DNA from: Methanobacterium sp. ERen5
GTDB lineage: Archaea; Methanobacteriota; Methanobacteria; Methanobacteriales; Methanobacteriaceae
DNA length: 64,000 nucleotides
Reading direction: 5' to 3'
Assembly: GCA_024167805.1 (NCBI GenBank)
Contig: CP099988.1
Location: 1,062,001-1,126,000, forward strand
Shown: positions 10,788-21,593 of the stretch, in pieces
How the letters are laid out: every line of letters starts with the position of its first letter
Numbering within the stretch: the stretch's first letter is position 1
Notes under the pieces: model-generated
Seen by the model: only the letters and a program-made list of their open reading frames with translations
Database searches by the model: none
What the model was told of the DNA's origin: nothing
Position numbers and translations under genes: made by a program

Positions 10788-10996
10788 GATTTTATATTGG
10801 GAACTTCATTTCCCATCCTTTTTTACTTTAATTAACATGCAGATATAGAATTGAATAGTAGATATTATTTTATGGAAAATTTACTCACACAAATTATAGA
10901 CAGATTTTTAATTAAATGAATCGTTAAATAGTTTGTTTGAGATAACTTTAATTTTATTTAAAAAATAGTATCTAATTAAATTTAAGGAAGATTATA

Positions 10997-12163
10997 ATGG
11001 CAGAAAAGCGTGATTATTACGAAGTCCTAGGTGTAGAAAAGGGCGCGGATAAGAAGGAAATTAAAAAAGCCTACCGTAAACTGGCTATGAAGTACCATCC
11101 AGATGTGAGCGAAGATCCTGAATCTGGAGACAAATTCAAAGAGATCAGCGAAGCATATGCCGTCCTATCAGATGCAGAGAAACGGCAAACCTACGACCAG
11201 TATGGACATGCAGGTATGAATGGATTCTCACAAGAAGATATTTTCAACAACGCAAACTTTGAAGACATATTCAGAGGATTTGGATTCGGTGGAGGGCAAG
11301 GAAACAACCGAAGTGGAGGTTTTGAAAGTATTTTTGATCTCTTCGGATTTGGTGGAGGAAACAGGAATGGACCAGTTCAGGGAGATGATGTGTACTACGA
11401 AATGAGCATCACACTTGAAGAAGCTGCATCAGGTCTAGAAACCGATGTTGAAGTTCCACATAAAAAAACATGTCCCCACTGTCATGGATCTAAAGCAGAA
11501 CCCGGTACCAACACCAAGACATGCCCAGAATGTGGCGGATCTGGACAGGTAAGACAAGTTAGTAACACCCCACTGGGACAGTTTGCCACAGTTAGGCCAT
11601 GCAGAACTTGTAGAGGCGAAGGTCAAATCATTGAAACTCCGTGTACCGAATGTCATGGAAGGGGTATTATTAACCATCAAAGCACCATCCATATAAAAAT
11701 TCCAGCAGGAGTTGAAGATGGAAGCAGACTCAGGGTTCCTGGTGAAGGAGATGTCGGAGAAAAGGGCGGTGCCCCAGGTGATCTATACGTTATAATTGGG
11801 GTGAAACAACATCAGCTCTTCCACAGGGAAGGATCAGATCTTGTTTACAACATGCCAATAAGCTTTGTTCAAGCATCCATTGGAGCCACAGTAGAAGCAC
11901 CAACACTGACAGGAGCTGTTGATCTTAAAATACCTGCAGGTACTCAAACAGGTACTTCTTTCCGTATCAAGGGCGAAGGAATGCCCCATCTACGTTGGAA
12001 CGGTAAAGGAAATCTATATGTTAAGGTCAAAATTGTGACCCCTAAAAAACTCAGTCCAAAACAGAAGGAATTACTTGTTGAATTTGCTGACGTAAGTGGT
12101 GAAGAAATCTACATCGAAGACAAAGGATTTTTTGACAAAGTTAAGGATGCAATAAATCATTGA
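10997..12163 (+). CDS. dnaJ: co-chaperone DnaJ (Hsp40)
   Basis: A 388-residue type I Hsp40. It has a J domain with YHPDVS (HPD triad near 33-35), a Gly/Phe-rich linker at about 75-120, four zinc-finger repeats ([32 protein letters not shown]) and the C-terminal peptide-binding domains. It delivers unfolded proteins to DnaK and stimulates ATP hydrolysis. An AT-rich 209-base gap separates it from dnaK, long enough for its own promoter. Confidence 0.98.
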   Translation: MAEKRDYYEVLGVEKGADKKEIKKAYRKLAMKYHPDVSEDPESGDKFKEISEAYAVLSDAEKRQTYDQYGHAGMNGFSQEDIFNNANFEDIFRGFGFGGGQGNNRSGGFESIFDLFGFGGGNRNGPVQGDDVYYEMSITLEEAASGLETDVEVPHKKTCPHCHGSKAEPGTNTKTCPECGGSGQVRQVSNTPLGQFATVRPCRTCRGEGQIIETPCTECHGRGIINHQSTIHIKIPAGVEDGSRLRVPGEGDVGEKGGAPGDLYVIIGVKQHQLFHREGSDLVYNMPISFVQASIGATVEAPTLTGAVDLKIPAGTQTGTSFRIKGEGMPHLRWNGKGNLYVKVKIVTPKKLSPKQKELLVEFADVSGEEIYIEDKGFFDKVKDAINH

Positions 12164-12369
12164 AATTTTGATTTATTTTTTTGAAAATTTGTATCAATCA
12201 ACCCCCTCGTAAATAGCATTGAAAGCTTTAATTTATTAAGTGTGTGTTGATGATCTACCAATTTACCCATAACTATTTTTGATATAATTCACTGCCCTAA
12301 TTTTTAGGGTTGAACCTCGTCGTCCCATCTACATGTTCACTACTAAGTTTATGGTGAAAAAGGAATAAT

Positions 12370-13059
12370 TCATATCAATCCAAATTTGATTGATCCGATC
12401 CATAGTAAATACAAGCCTATTGCAAGTATGACTACTCCCATTAAGATGTGTCCATTCTTTTGCATCCAAACGTTGATCTTTGAGAGTATCTTATCAGAGC
12501 TACCTGGAAGTAAGAAGTAAATGAGTAGTGGAACTTCGCAGACTAGGAGGGTTATTAATATTAAAATTAGCGAAACAGTTACTTTTCCAGTGATAGGTGC
12601 AGATTCTGTTGCTATGAGTTTTCCTGCTTCTAAAACTATTAGAGTGGTTGAAAAGTTGATGAAAAACATCACTAATCCAAAGGACAGTCCCTTAAAGAAC
12701 ACTAAAAGACTTGAAGAATCTGGATGTTCACTACTGAATCTGTGTTTTGGTGATTTTTGAGGGCGGAATATTCTAATGATCCCCATGACTAACAGGATTA
12801 CCCCTAAAATAAGATCGATAGCTGCCAATAAGGGATTTGGATGCGATGATCCTGAACTAACCCCATTTCCAAGTACAAAACCAACACCCAACACAATCAA
12901 AACTATCAATATGGATCCTGCATAGTAACCCATTCCCGAGATCTTTGGTTTCTTGGAAATTGATAGTAAAAGAATAATGCCCATTAAAGCTGTTGGGCTC
13001 ACTGCAGCACCAAATGCTAGTGGAATTATTTGTGTGAGAAGAGATACTGTTCCAGACAT
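12370..13059 (-). CDS. GAP/SfLAP-like (LysE-like) membrane protein
   Basis: A 229-residue membrane protein with about six transmembrane segments. It begins MSGTVSLLTQIIPLAFGAAVSPTALMGIILLL, the N-terminal pattern of the GAP (sulfolipid-1-addressing protein-like) family related to LysE exporters. A cytoplasmic loop of about 30 residues, rich in Ser, Pro and Lys, lies between segments 3 and 4. The start is preceded by AAGGTGATTG. The family is thought to move small molecules; the substrate here is unknown. Confidence 0.7.
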   Translation of the reverse strand: MSGTVSLLTQIIPLAFGAAVSPTALMGIILLLSISKKPKISGMGYYAGSILIVLIVLGVGFVLGNGVSSGSSHPNPLLAAIDLILGVILLVMGIIRIFRPQKSPKHRFSSEHPDSSSLLVFFKGLSFGLVMFFINFSTTLIVLEAGKLIATESAPITGKVTVSLILILITLLVCEVPLLIYFLLPGSSDKILSKINVWMQKNGHILMGVVILAIGLYLLWIGSIKFGLI

Positions 13060-13209
13060 TCAATCACCTTGAATATGGATATAGTTATAATTTGGTTAGT
13101 GCCAGGATATAATGTTTTATAATTAGTTGCATCAAAAAACAGTCTGTGAAAATCCTGATCAAAAAAAGTTATTATAAAATTTTCCGTAAAAATAAATATT
13201 AAATGGCAT

Positions 13210-13487
13210 GTCGAGAGTAACCCACCTTCTGTTTTAGCAGCATTCATCTATGCGAATTACCTCTACCTCGTACAGGACTCATCAGTAGTATTTACTCTTG
13301 CATCCCGTGGAATGGCCGTTTCACCGATCCTTTTGATGTCTTCAGCATTGCTTCATTGTCATTCATCAAAAGACGTGTCGTTTCTGCTCCATTGTCGCGC
13401 CTCTCAGCGCATGTCTTATGACACCACAGTTCTGTAGGATGGATGGAGTTTCCTCAGTTTACAAAAAACCGTTAGCTGCTCTTCGAC
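13210..13487 (-). ncRNA. rnpB: RNase P RNA
   Basis: Read on the minus strand, the 5' part contains GAGGAAACTCC (conserved region I) and the 3' part contains AGATGAATGCTGC (conserved region V) followed by ACAGAAGGTGGGTTAC, the universal RNase P 3' signature. The ends pair to form P1: the GTCGAAGAGC side near 13478-13487 with GCTCTCGAC-like bases near 13210-13218. The length of about 278 bases fits archaeal type A RNase P RNA. It lies 23 bases downstream of the initiator tRNA gene on the same strand. It is the catalytic RNA that removes tRNA 5' leaders. Confidence 0.93.
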
Positions 13488-13510
13488 TTACCATTTAAAA
13501 AAGTGAAAAA

Positions 13511-13586
<76 letters not shown>

Positions 13587-13608
13587 TACTACAACTGTTA
13601 CCCTTCAC

Positions 13609-13620
13609 ATCATATAAACC
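13609..13620 (-). promoter_or_regulatory. TATA box of the tRNA-iMet / RNase P RNA unit
   Basis: On the minus strand the sequence GGTTTATATG lies about 26-35 bases upstream of the tRNA 5' end, the right distance for an archaeal TATA box. No comparable box is seen in the 23 bases between the tRNA and the RNase P RNA, so this may serve both. Confidence 0.55.
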
Positions 13621-13672
13621 TTTGCATTGAATGGTATATTATTGAGGTATTCCTTTCTGTTTAGACAAAAAT

Positions 13673-13996
13673 TCATTGCTTGGACAAAATATCCTTTGCT
13701 TCTTTGTCTAAAGAGTAACCCACAACAGTTCTTATTGCAACGATAACAGCAAGAACTATTACTTCGTTAAGATCGGGTCGAATAATCGTTCTTACCAGAT
13801 CAGCTGCAATGAAAAATTCAAGGGCAAGTACTATCTTAGATGTAAAATCTATGCGAATAGAATTGTAATCAGAAGAGTATTTCCATAATTCAACTCTCAA
13901 AACATTGAAAATAGCTCTTAATCCGCCGTAAACAATTAGAATAGCCCCAAAGATTGAAAAAAATAAAGCCACATAATTGACGATATCCGAGTACAT
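13673..13996 (-). CDS. DUF1622 family membrane protein
   Basis: A 107-residue protein with three predicted membrane segments: residues 7-28, a segment near 55-70 (FTSKIVLALEFFIAADLVRTII), and 78-93. The middle segment with LEFFIAADLVRT is the recognisable core of DUF1622. Function is unknown. The start ATG is preceded by GGGAGATA. It follows the two coiled-coil membrane genes on the same strand with a 35-base gap, suggesting one transcript of three membrane proteins. Confidence 0.75.
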   Translation of the reverse strand: MYSDIVNYVALFFSIFGAILIVYGGLRAIFNVLRVELWKYSSDYNSIRIDFTSKIVLALEFFIAADLVRTIIRPDLNEVIVLAVIVAIRTVVGYSLDKEAKDILSKQ

Positions 13997-14031
13997 ATTA
14001 TCTCCCTAAAAAAAGAATTTGTAATTAGAAT

Positions 14032-14577
14032 CTAATCTTCTGGAGATTCTAACTTATCGAGTCTTTCCTCAATTTTGTCTATTTTTTTGTTGGTAAATCC
14101 TCTGTACTCCTTGAACCTACCATCCAATTCACCAAGATCCCGGGATACCTTGCTGTATCTTTTCTCTAGATCCATCACATCATTCTTTGTTGCTAATTCC
14201 CAGTCTTTAATGAGTTGGTCACTTTTATCATCTAAGAACAGTTCTATTTTACCCGAGAGAAGATCTGTACTTTTTGGAACGCCCTTTACAGTACCTTTTA
14301 TCTTTTCTCCCATTCCTGCCATTTTTTCGCTGACCCCATCAATCATGCTGCCATCAATGGTGACCTTTTCACTCATTCCCGAAGTTTTATCAGTTTCTTT
14401 CTTTCCATGATCTTCATCGGATCTGGTTACTGTGGAACGTGCTTTTTCTCCTGTTTCAGCCATGATAGTACGAGCTCGTATAATGGACTGATTCCTAGAG
14501 TCCTGCATGTAGTAATAAAGCAAAACAACTATGGCACCAGCAAGAACCAGTATTGCTAGTAACTCCAAAGCAGTCAT
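14032..14577 (-). CDS. membrane-anchored coiled-coil protein, unknown function
   Basis: A 181-residue protein with one N-terminal membrane helix (residues 3-25, ending LLYYYMQDSR), a Ser/Gly/Lys-rich middle, and a C-terminal coiled coil from about residue 120 (LEKRYSKVSRDLGELDGRFKEY...KKIDKIEERLDKLE). Topology suggests a cytoplasmic coiled coil held at the membrane. Its ATG overlaps the stop of the upstream gene (TAATG), so the two are translated together. I do not recognise a family. Confidence 0.8.
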   Translation of the reverse strand: MTALELLAILVLAGAIVVLLYYYMQDSRNQSIIRARTIMAETGEKARSTVTRSDEDHGKKETDKTSGMSEKVTIDGSMIDGVSEKMAGMGEKIKGTVKGVPKSTDLLSGKIELFLDDKSDQLIKDWELATKNDVMDLEKRYSKVSRDLGELDGRFKEYRGFTNKKIDKIEERLDKLESPED

Positions 14578-14993
14578 TATTTGCCTCCTTTACCCTTTCC
14601 AGATTTTTTCTCAAGTTCTTGTTCTTTTTTCTCGATGTCCATCAGTAATTTTTGGAGTTTGGCAAATTCAGTTTGGGCTTCAAGTCGATTAACCCTCTCA
14701 TTTATTTCACTGTGAAGATATCCTGCTTTATGCATCAAATCTGAAGTGTTCTCTCGTATTTGTGTTAGTTTTTCTTGTTGATCCTTTGGAAGTACTATGT
14801 CGTTCATCATTCTTTTGGATTCCAGGTCCTTCTCAACTAGTTCTATCTTCTTGAGTTCAGCCTGTTTCGTAAGGAAATCGACATTTGTTTGTGCCTCCCT
14901 GACACGTCTCCACTGCATTAGTGCAACTATCAATCCAACAACTACTATGGCTGCTATTATTATATAAAATACATTTTGGTCAATTGCTACCAT
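14577..14993 (-). CDS. membrane-anchored coiled-coil protein, unknown function
   Basis: A 138-residue protein with an N-terminal membrane helix (residues 8-25, [18 protein letters not shown]) followed by an almost unbroken charged helix with heptad-like spacing, ending in the basic tail KSGKGKGGK. Same architecture as the overlapping downstream gene, which points to a pair that may form a hetero-oligomer. The first gene of a likely three-gene unit with the DUF1622 gene. No family recognised. Confidence 0.8.
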   Translation of the reverse strand: MVAIDQNVFYIIIAAIVVVGLIVALMQWRRVREAQTNVDFLTKQAELKKIELVEKDLESKRMMNDIVLPKDQQEKLTQIRENTSDLMHKAGYLHSEINERVNRLEAQTEFAKLQKLLMDIEKKEQELEKKSGKGKGGK

Positions 14994-15310
14994 ATTTTTA
15001 CCCCTTTATTTCTAAACAAATTATGTACATAGTTTTTTTTTGTAAATAAACTCAAATCAATAACCATTACATTTCATTACTCTCTTAAGTTTGTTTGAAT
15101 TCAGTTCTACATTGAAATTTAGTAGACAGGATTTTCCTTGTAGTCTGATTTTTATATGATGGTTTTAATAATAAGATATTGTTCGGGATGTTATTTTAAA
15201 TTTACTTTTTAAAAAATACCGAAAAGTTAGATTTTTAATTAAATTTGATAGTGTTAAATGATTAAATTTTGAATTTGAATGTTATATTAAACTTTAGGTA
15301 TAGTGGTTTT
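14994..15310. promoter_or_regulatory. divergent intergenic region upstream of map copy 1
   Basis: 317 AT-rich bases without a supportable gene. It must hold the promoter of the minus-strand membrane-protein unit and that of the first aminopeptidase gene. T-rich runs and several TATA-like stretches are visible, but none can be assigned with confidence. Confidence 0.4.
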
Positions 15311-16225
15311 ATGATCGAGGCGTATGAAAAGTCAGGAAAAATAGTTTCCAAGGTAAGGAAAATGGCAACAGATTACATCGAAGCCGATATGAAAATATTT
15401 GAACTCGCGAACTTCGTTGAATCAAACATAATAGAAATGGGAGCAAAACCAGCATTCCCATGCAACATATCAATAAACGAAATCACAGCCCACTACACCT
15501 CCCCACCAGGAGATGAATCCACAATAAAAGATGGCGACTTGGTAAAAATCGACCTAGGAGCACACGTAGATGGCTACATCGCAGACTCAGCAATAACCGT
15601 ACTAGTCGGAGATACTGACAAAGTTCTCACAGAAGCAGAAAACGAACTAAACCATAAACTGATACAAACCGCACAAGACGCCCTAGAAAGTGCAATAAAC
15701 ACCATAAAAGCAGGAGTAGAACTCGGAGAAATAGGCACAGCAATAGAAGAAACCATCAATAAAAACGGATTGAACCCTGTTTCAAACTTGACTGGTCATG
15801 GAATGGATCAGTACATTCTTCATTCAGGAATATCAGTGCCAAATATTAAGGAAGTCAATGACCACAAAGTTGAGGAGGGTGATGTGTTAGCAATAGAACC
15901 CTTCGTCACCAATGGAGTTGGTTGGGTGGGGGATCTGCCGGAAGCACACATCTTCAGGTTTTTGAGGGATAGGCCAATGCGTATGGTTCAGGCCAAAAAA
16001 CTTCTCCACAGTATTGCAATGGACTTTAGAAATCTTCCATTTTGTCAGAGATGGTTGACTGATGAGAACAATGAAAAGCACCTAAATATGGCAATGAGAC
16101 AGCTCATAACTTCAAGGGCAATTTATCCATACCATGTTCTCAAAGAAAAAAGCGATGCAAGAGTTGCTCAAGCAGAACACACCGTAATAGTAGAAGCAGA
16201 TGGATGTAAAGTCATAACATTGTAA
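15311..16225 (+). CDS. map: methionine aminopeptidase type II, tandem copy 1
   Basis: A 304-residue type II methionine aminopeptidase, which removes the initiator Met from new proteins. The metal and catalytic residues are present: His in AHYTSPPGD, two Asp in [17 protein letters not shown], His in LTGHGMDQY, Glu in AIEPFVTNG and Glu in [12 protein letters not shown] 15311 (MIEAYEKSG) was chosen because it matches the start of the second copy and follows AGTGGTTTT. A second full copy starts 198 bases downstream. The two share nearly identical 5' and 3' parts but differ in the middle. Confidence 0.95.
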   Translation: MIEAYEKSGKIVSKVRKMATDYIEADMKIFELANFVESNIIEMGAKPAFPCNISINEITAHYTSPPGDESTIKDGDLVKIDLGAHVDGYIADSAITVLVGDTDKVLTEAENELNHKLIQTAQDALESAINTIKAGVELGEIGTAIEETINKNGLNPVSNLTGHGMDQYILHSGISVPNIKEVNDHKVEEGDVLAIEPFVTNGVGWVGDLPEAHIFRFLRDRPMRMVQAKKLLHSIAMDFRNLPFCQRWLTDENNEKHLNMAMRQLITSRAIYPYHVLKEKSDARVAQAEHTVIVEADGCKVITL

Positions 16226-16277
16226 TTATTCCATCTTTTAATGATTTTTTTAGAATTAATAAAATAAAAATAATAGG

Positions 16278-16302
16278 AAGTACAGAATTTAATCCTGTAC
16301 TT
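16278..16302 (+). terminator. hairpin after map copy 1, repeated after copy 2
   Basis: An eight-base stem AAGTACAG / CTGTACTT encloses the nine-base loop AATTTAATC. The same stem and loop recur at 17395-17417 downstream of map copy 2. Transcription terminator or 3' processing signal carried along in the duplication. Confidence 0.5.
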
Positions 16303-16423
16303 AATTTTCGTTGTGGAATTTTTTTGGATCTGTGTTTTATTTATGATACATTTTTGTTATTTGGAATTTACTAAAAGAGAATTACTAAAAAAGAATTTAC
16401 TAAAAAAATAGTTGGGTGGTTAC

Positions 16424-17338
16424 ATGATCGAAGAATATGAAAAGTCAGGAAAAATAGTTTCCAAAGTAAGGAAAATGGCAACAGACTACATCAAAGCCGA
16501 CATGAAAATATTAGAACTCGTAAACTTCGTTGAATCAAACATAATAGAAATGGGAGCAAAACCAGCATTCCCATGCAACATATCAATAAACGAAATCACA
16601 GCCCACTACACCTCCCCACCAGGAGATGAATCCACAATAAAAGATGGCGACTTGGTAAAAATCGACCTAGGAGCACACGTAGATGGCTACATCGCAGACT
16701 CAGCAATAACCGTACTAGTCGGAGATACTGACAAAGTTCTCACAGAAGCAGAAAACGAACTAAATCTCAAAATGATACAAACCGCACAAGACGCCCTAGA
16801 AAGTGCAATAAACACCATAAAAGCAGGAGTAGAACTCGGAGAAATAGGCACAGCAATAGAAGAAACCATCAATAAAAACGGATTGAACACAATTCCAAGT
16901 CTTTCAGGTCATGAAGTGGATCAGTACGAACTTCACTCCGGCATATCAGTGCCCAACATAAAGGTAGAAAACCACCACAAAATTGAAGAAGGCGATGTGT
17001 TGGCAATAGAACCCTTCGTCACCAACGGCTCAGGAATTTTGAAAGATGTGAATGAAACCAATATTTTCAAATTTTTAAAAGATCGCCCAATGCGCATGGT
17101 TCATGCTAAAAAACTTCTTCGTAACATTGTAAGTGACTATGGAAGTCTTGAATTTTGTCAGAGATGGTTAATAAACGACAACAACAAGAACCATATGAAT
17201 ATGGCCATGAGACAGCTTATCAACTCCGGGGCGATATATGCGTACCATGTTCTCAAAGAAAAAAGCGATGCAAGAGTTGCTCAAGCAGAACACACCGTAA
17301 TAGTAGAAAAAGACGGATGTAAAGTCATAACATTATAA
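16424..17338 (+). CDS. map: methionine aminopeptidase type II, tandem copy 2
   Basis: A 304-residue paralogue of the preceding gene with the same metal ligands; the substrate-side His sits in LSGHEVDQY instead of [10 protein letters not shown] block equivalent to 15410-15651 of copy 1 is identical base for base, including silent positions, as is the region coding [21 protein letters not shown]. The middle (about 16888-17245) has diverged, with changes such as [12 protein letters not shown] to LINSGAIYAYHV. The ATG follows GGGTGGTTAC. Recent duplication or gene conversion is inferred. Both copies look active; they may differ in substrate preference or expression. Confidence 0.94.
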   Translation: MIEEYEKSGKIVSKVRKMATDYIKADMKILELVNFVESNIIEMGAKPAFPCNISINEITAHYTSPPGDESTIKDGDLVKIDLGAHVDGYIADSAITVLVGDTDKVLTEAENELNLKMIQTAQDALESAINTIKAGVELGEIGTAIEETINKNGLNTIPSLSGHEVDQYELHSGISVPNIKVENHHKIEEGDVLAIEPFVTNGSGILKDVNETNIFKFLKDRPMRMVHAKKLLRNIVSDYGSLEFCQRWLINDNNKNHMNMAMRQLINSGAIYAYHVLKEKSDARVAQAEHTVIVEKDGCKVITL

Positions 17339-17394
17339 TATTAAGCTCTAAAATCAGTTATTCTTTATTTTTAATTTAAAAAAATAAAATATAA

Positions 17395-17417
17395 AGTACA
17401 GAATTTAATCCTGTACT
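17395..17417. terminator. hairpin between converging map copy 2 and frhB
   Basis: A seven-base stem AGTACAG / CTGTACT with loop AATTTAATC, identical to the one after map copy 1. It lies in the 95-base gap where map copy 2 and frhB converge and could end transcription from either side. Confidence 0.5.
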
Positions 17418-17433
17418 CAATTTATTGTTTCCC

Positions 17434-18318
17434 TTAGACGTTTGCGAGTGGATCTTCCTTTTCGCTACTTGCCTTGTATGGAACTGGTAGACCCATTGAT
17501 TTTCGTCTGTCGATCTCTTTCATCGCTTTCTCTTTCTTCTGAGTTGCGAGTTTTGTGAGTATTTCTAGACCAAATTTGCCTGTGTCTACTGGTTTGGTTT
17601 CTATTACACCTGCTTCAACAGCTGCTTTGAAGACTGTTTCTCCAGCATCTGTTCGTGTGAATACAGTTGACCAACCGTCTGGTGAACCAACTGAACCTGT
17701 TGATACGTCTGCTAATTCAGCAACGTAGTCAAGACATACTTTACATCCACTCTGTTCGTAACCGTGGGTTTCTTTGAGTGGGATTGAAAGTACATCATCT
17801 GCAGTGTGTACCCAGAATTTACCCTTTCCAATGTCCATTTTTTCTACTAGCTCTGGGCTAACTCCCATCTTCTCAGAAATGAATGTCTGAAGTGATGCGA
17901 ATGGGAAGTTCTCCATACAGAATATACCTGTTACAAGAGCTATTTTATCTGCGAGGAATCTCACACCAAATGGATAAGACTGCATTTTTCTGATACCCAT
18001 GGTTTGACATGGGATTGCAACGGTACCAACTTTTTCAAGTCCGTACTGCCTTACAGCTTTTTTCAGCATTAAAACGTTTGGGGAGAATGTGTATTTAGTT
18101 CCTGCTGCTGCTAATATTTCATCAGCTGTTTGAGCCACCATAGGCTCTGGTTTCCAGAAGTCCTTTCCTGGCCCTGCAACTACTGCACCATCTATGAGTT
18201 TTTCCTCAAGGGCATAGCAGAATAGAGCAGAAACAATTCCTCCGTCCTGTGCGATCTTCTGAATTTCTTTGTCAGTTGATCTTGCAGTAACAACTTCTTT
18301 GTATGTTCCTAATACCAT
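17434..18318 (-). CDS. frhB: coenzyme F420-reducing hydrogenase, beta subunit
   Basis: A 294-residue FrhB, the FAD and [4Fe-4S] subunit that passes electrons to F420. Visible motifs include [18 protein letters not shown] at the N-terminus, [62 protein letters not shown] and [13 protein letters not shown], all typical of the FrhB/FdhB family. It is the last gene of frhA-frhD-frhG-frhB and follows frhG by 12 bases. Confidence 0.97.
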   Translation of the reverse strand: MVLGTYKEVVTARSTDKEIQKIAQDGGIVSALFCYALEEKLIDGAVVAGPGKDFWKPEPMVAQTADEILAAAGTKYTFSPNVLMLKKAVRQYGLEKVGTVAIPCQTMGIRKMQSYPFGVRFLADKIALVTGIFCMENFPFASLQTFISEKMGVSPELVEKMDIGKGKFWVHTADDVLSIPLKETHGYEQSGCKVCLDYVAELADVSTGSVGSPDGWSTVFTRTDAGETVFKAAVEAGVIETKPVDTGKFGLEILTKLATQKKEKAMKEIDRRKSMGLPVPYKASSEKEDPLANV

Positions 18319-18330
18319 TTTCTCGTCCTC

Positions 18331-19116
<786 letters not shown>

Positions 19117-19119
19117 AGG

Positions 19120-19590
19120 CTAAACCTCTATTTCTTTTAAAATTATTTCAATGGCCTTTGGAATTGCATTTTCCACACTTTCTGTTAAACCCAATTCTAT
19201 GTTGGGGGCAGAGACCGATTCTGGTTGGACTCCAATTACCATAACTTCACATACTTTGCTAAGATCGTGCAACGGTTGGTTTACTGGCCAAGAATGCATA
19301 TTTTCGTACGCACCTTTAGGGAGTTCTTCTACATCAAAAACCCTGAGTGTTCCTGGTTCTGCACCGAAATCAACGATATCCACAACGATCATCTTCTTCC
19401 AAGTTTCATGGGGTAAGGAAAATACGAAATGTGGTCCTCCCGTTCCGGCATCTATTGTCATTGTGTTGTCAGGAAGCGGTTTTTCTTCAGAAAGCTTATC
19501 TATAGCTTCTATAACTGCAGGACCAAATCCATCGTCCTGAAACAGTATGTTACCGCACCCAACAATTAATATCTCTGCTTCGTATGGCAT
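19120..19590 (-). CDS. frhD: hydrogenase maturation protease FrhD
   Basis: A 156-residue HybD/HyaD-type endopeptidase that trims the C-terminus of the nickel-loaded large subunit. The pattern [21 protein letters not shown] at the N-terminus and the acid in [13 protein letters not shown] are the nickel-sensing residues of the family. It sits nine bases after frhA, its substrate, and four bases before frhG. Confidence 0.95.
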   Translation of the reverse strand: MPYEAEILIVGCGNILFQDDGFGPAVIEAIDKLSEEKPLPDNTMTIDAGTGGPHFVFSLPHETWKKMIVVDIVDFGAEPGTLRVFDVEELPKGAYENMHSWPVNQPLHDLSKVCEVMVIGVQPESVSAPNIELGLTESVENAIPKAIEIILKEIEV

Positions 19591-19599
19591 TTTAATTCC

Positions 19600-20817
19600 T
19601 TAAATCCTGACCATTTCGTTCTTAATGACACTCTTGTTATCGTCATCCACTACTATTACGTGGGTTGCGCATGAGAGACAAGGGTCGTATGCTCTAATAA
19701 CGTGAGGTCCGAATTCGTGGTGGAAGCCTTCTGTTGCAGGTCCCATGGTTGGTATGTTCCAGGTTGTTGGAACTAAACAGCTGTAGAACTGAGTTTTACC
19801 ATCTGCTATCTGGGCCATGTGAACATCCATTCCTCTTGGTCCTTCAATAGCACCAATACCTAACTTGTTGGTACCAGTAACATCGTAATCAGCCATTACC
19901 GGTGCAGATGTGTCCAGTTCAGCAAGTAAATCCACAATTTTGGATACGTTGGTTTTCATTTCCATAGCTCTTGCTACGTGCTGTGCAACAACACCCTTTT
20001 CATTGTAACTACCGAATACTGCTGCCCTAGCCCTTGGGCCTACTTCTACATTCCTACCATCGTATAATGGTATGGTTGAGCATGCTCTTTTACCGACTTC
20101 TGGGTCATCGTACCATGTTTCAGGCATGATTTCTGTGAACCTGTCTAAATCGAATTTGGTTCTGTCACCGTAGAGAGGGTGGGTTGCTAAAGTTGGTACA
20201 TTTACCACACCTAATCCGTCTGGTAAGTCTTTATCAGCAATTAAACCAATCATAAGGTCTACATGTGCGTCAATTTTTGGTATGAGTGCTTTGGTTCTAG
20301 CGTATAACCTTTTTCTTGCGGTTTCACTTATGTTGCTAGCCATTCCACCGATTCTTACATCGGCTGGGTGAATTCCTTCTCCTGCAACCATATCTACTAC
20401 GTACTGAACTGTTTTCCTTATTTCGGATACAGAGTTTATGGCTGTTGCCATTAAGTTTTCAGGCACAAAGTCGGTTGCAATCAAGAAGTGGTGTATTGCA
20501 TGGCTGTTAACTGTGTGAGCTGCAAGTGTCAGTTCCCTTAACTGTCTTGCTGCTTTTGGTATTTCAATACCTAAAGAGTCGTCTATAGCTTCTACTGATG
20601 CTAGAGTATGAGGTATTGGACAGACACCACAGATTCTCTGTACTATGACAGGTGCTGTTTCTGGTACTTTTCCAGTTACTATTTTCTCAAGACCTCTAAC
20701 AGGAGTAATACTAAAGTATCGCCCCTTAGTTACGATTCCTTCATCATCGACGTCCATGACCAATTCTGCATGGCCCTCTTGCCGTGATGTTGGCGATATA
20801 ACTATTTTTTCGCTCAA
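19600..20817 (-). CDS. frhA: coenzyme F420-reducing hydrogenase, alpha subunit
   Basis: A 405-residue [NiFe] large subunit. Nickel ligands are in [12 protein letters not shown] near the N-terminus and DPCLSCATH near the C-terminus; the 14-residue tail after CATH would be removed by FrhD. The start TTG 20817 (giving [15 protein letters not shown]) was preferred to GTG 20826 because AGAGGTGAT lies just before it and FrhA proteins begin this way. H2 oxidation here supplies reduced F420 to methanogenesis. This is the first gene of a tightly packed four-gene operon. Confidence 0.97.
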   Translation of the reverse strand: MSEKIVISPTSRQEGHAELVMDVDDEGIVTKGRYFSITPVRGLEKIVTGKVPETAPVIVQRICGVCPIPHTLASVEAIDDSLGIEIPKAARQLRELTLAAHTVNSHAIHHFLIATDFVPENLMATAINSVSEIRKTVQYVVDMVAGEGIHPADVRIGGMASNISETARKRLYARTKALIPKIDAHVDLMIGLIADKDLPDGLGVVNVPTLATHPLYGDRTKFDLDRFTEIMPETWYDDPEVGKRACSTIPLYDGRNVEVGPRARAAVFGSYNEKGVVAQHVARAMEMKTNVSKIVDLLAELDTSAPVMADYDVTGTNKLGIGAIEGPRGMDVHMAQIADGKTQFYSCLVPTTWNIPTMGPATEGFHHEFGPHVIRAYDPCLSCATHVIVVDDDNKSVIKNEMVRI

Positions 20818-21134
20818 ATGTATCACCTCTTGTTTTTAAATAATCTTTTGAACATCAATATTTCTCTTGATAATATATTATATTATAACCTTTTCTTTGA
20901 AGAGTAAAGTGCAAAATTTATATACAATGAGGAACTAATCTTCAATTTCCTTATTGAACATGTGAATTGGTGTGAAATTAAATGGTATTATAGTTATTGA
21001 TTTTTGCTTAACTATAATTATACGATTTAAAGTTCAAACCATATTACCTGCAATAGGTATAAATCCAAATAAGACAATATAATTATATTAATAAATCAAA
21101 ATCTGAGTTTTATCAGTAAAACGAGTTGAAACTG
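20818..21134. promoter_or_regulatory. divergent promoter region of frhA and the PepSY-like gene
   Basis: 317 bases without a gene. On the minus strand TATATAAA (complement of 20917-20924) is a clear TATA box, which gives an frhA leader of roughly 75 bases. On the plus strand several TATA-like stretches near 21080-21095 could serve the gene at 21135. Confidence 0.55.
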
Positions 21135-21593
21135 ATGTTAGATAAAAAAATATTGATATCAATTGTTATTGTACTTGTAATTGGTGTTGCAGCAGCAAGC
21201 TACCAGGCCACTACCAAAACTCCAGGAGTTTGGCAGTCAGGTGTAGCAGAACAGCAACTTCCCACAGAACAAGGATCAACAGGATCTGATGGTTCATCTG
21301 CACTCACATCAACAAGTTCATCATCTGGAATTGTTCAGAAAGAATCTCAAAGTTCCTCAAGTTCAGGACATAGTGGATCAAATGGGATCACAACTGAACA
21401 GGCTAAAGCATTGAAAATTGCGAATGCCGGAATCGAAGACTCATCAATCACAGCAGGTACCCCCGTATTAATAGGAACATCAACCTACAAAGTCACATTG
21501 TATAATGCCGATGGTGTAGATTCAGGATATTTTATTATTGATACAAATACCGGTAAAATAACTGAGGGTGCTGGAGGTGCTCCAAATGGTTGA
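21135..21593 (+). CDS. membrane-anchored protein with PepSY-like C-terminal domain
   Basis: About 152 residues. One N-terminal hydrophobic helix ([20 protein letters not shown]) is a signal anchor. A Ser/Thr/Gly-rich stretch of about 50 residues follows and suggests an exposed, possibly glycosylated linker. The C-terminal 55 residues ([20 protein letters not shown]...[25 protein letters not shown]) resemble a PepSY domain, which inhibits peptidases or binds the envelope. ATG 21135 is chosen over TTG 21126. The end overlaps the next gene by eight bases, so translation is coupled. Confidence 0.75.
   Translation: MLDKKILISIVIVLVIGVAAASYQATTKTPGVWQSGVAEQQLPTEQGSTGSDGSSALTSTSSSSGIVQKESQSSSSSGHSGSNGITTEQAKALKIANAGIEDSSITAGTPVLIGTSTYKVTLYNADGVDSGYFIIDTNTGKITEGAGGAPNG

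Noticed and set aside
10788..10996. Terminator hairpin after dnaK
   Set aside because: Only a four-base stem could be drawn, and the T run alone is too common in this AT-rich sequence to call.
13200..13500. CRISPR or repeat element in the structured non-coding stretch
   Set aside because: No repeated units; conserved regions I and V identify RNase P RNA.
16226..17434. Insertion sequence flanked by the repeated hairpin
   Set aside because: The enclosed gene is a second map copy, not a transposase, and no target-site duplication is evident; tandem duplication explains it.
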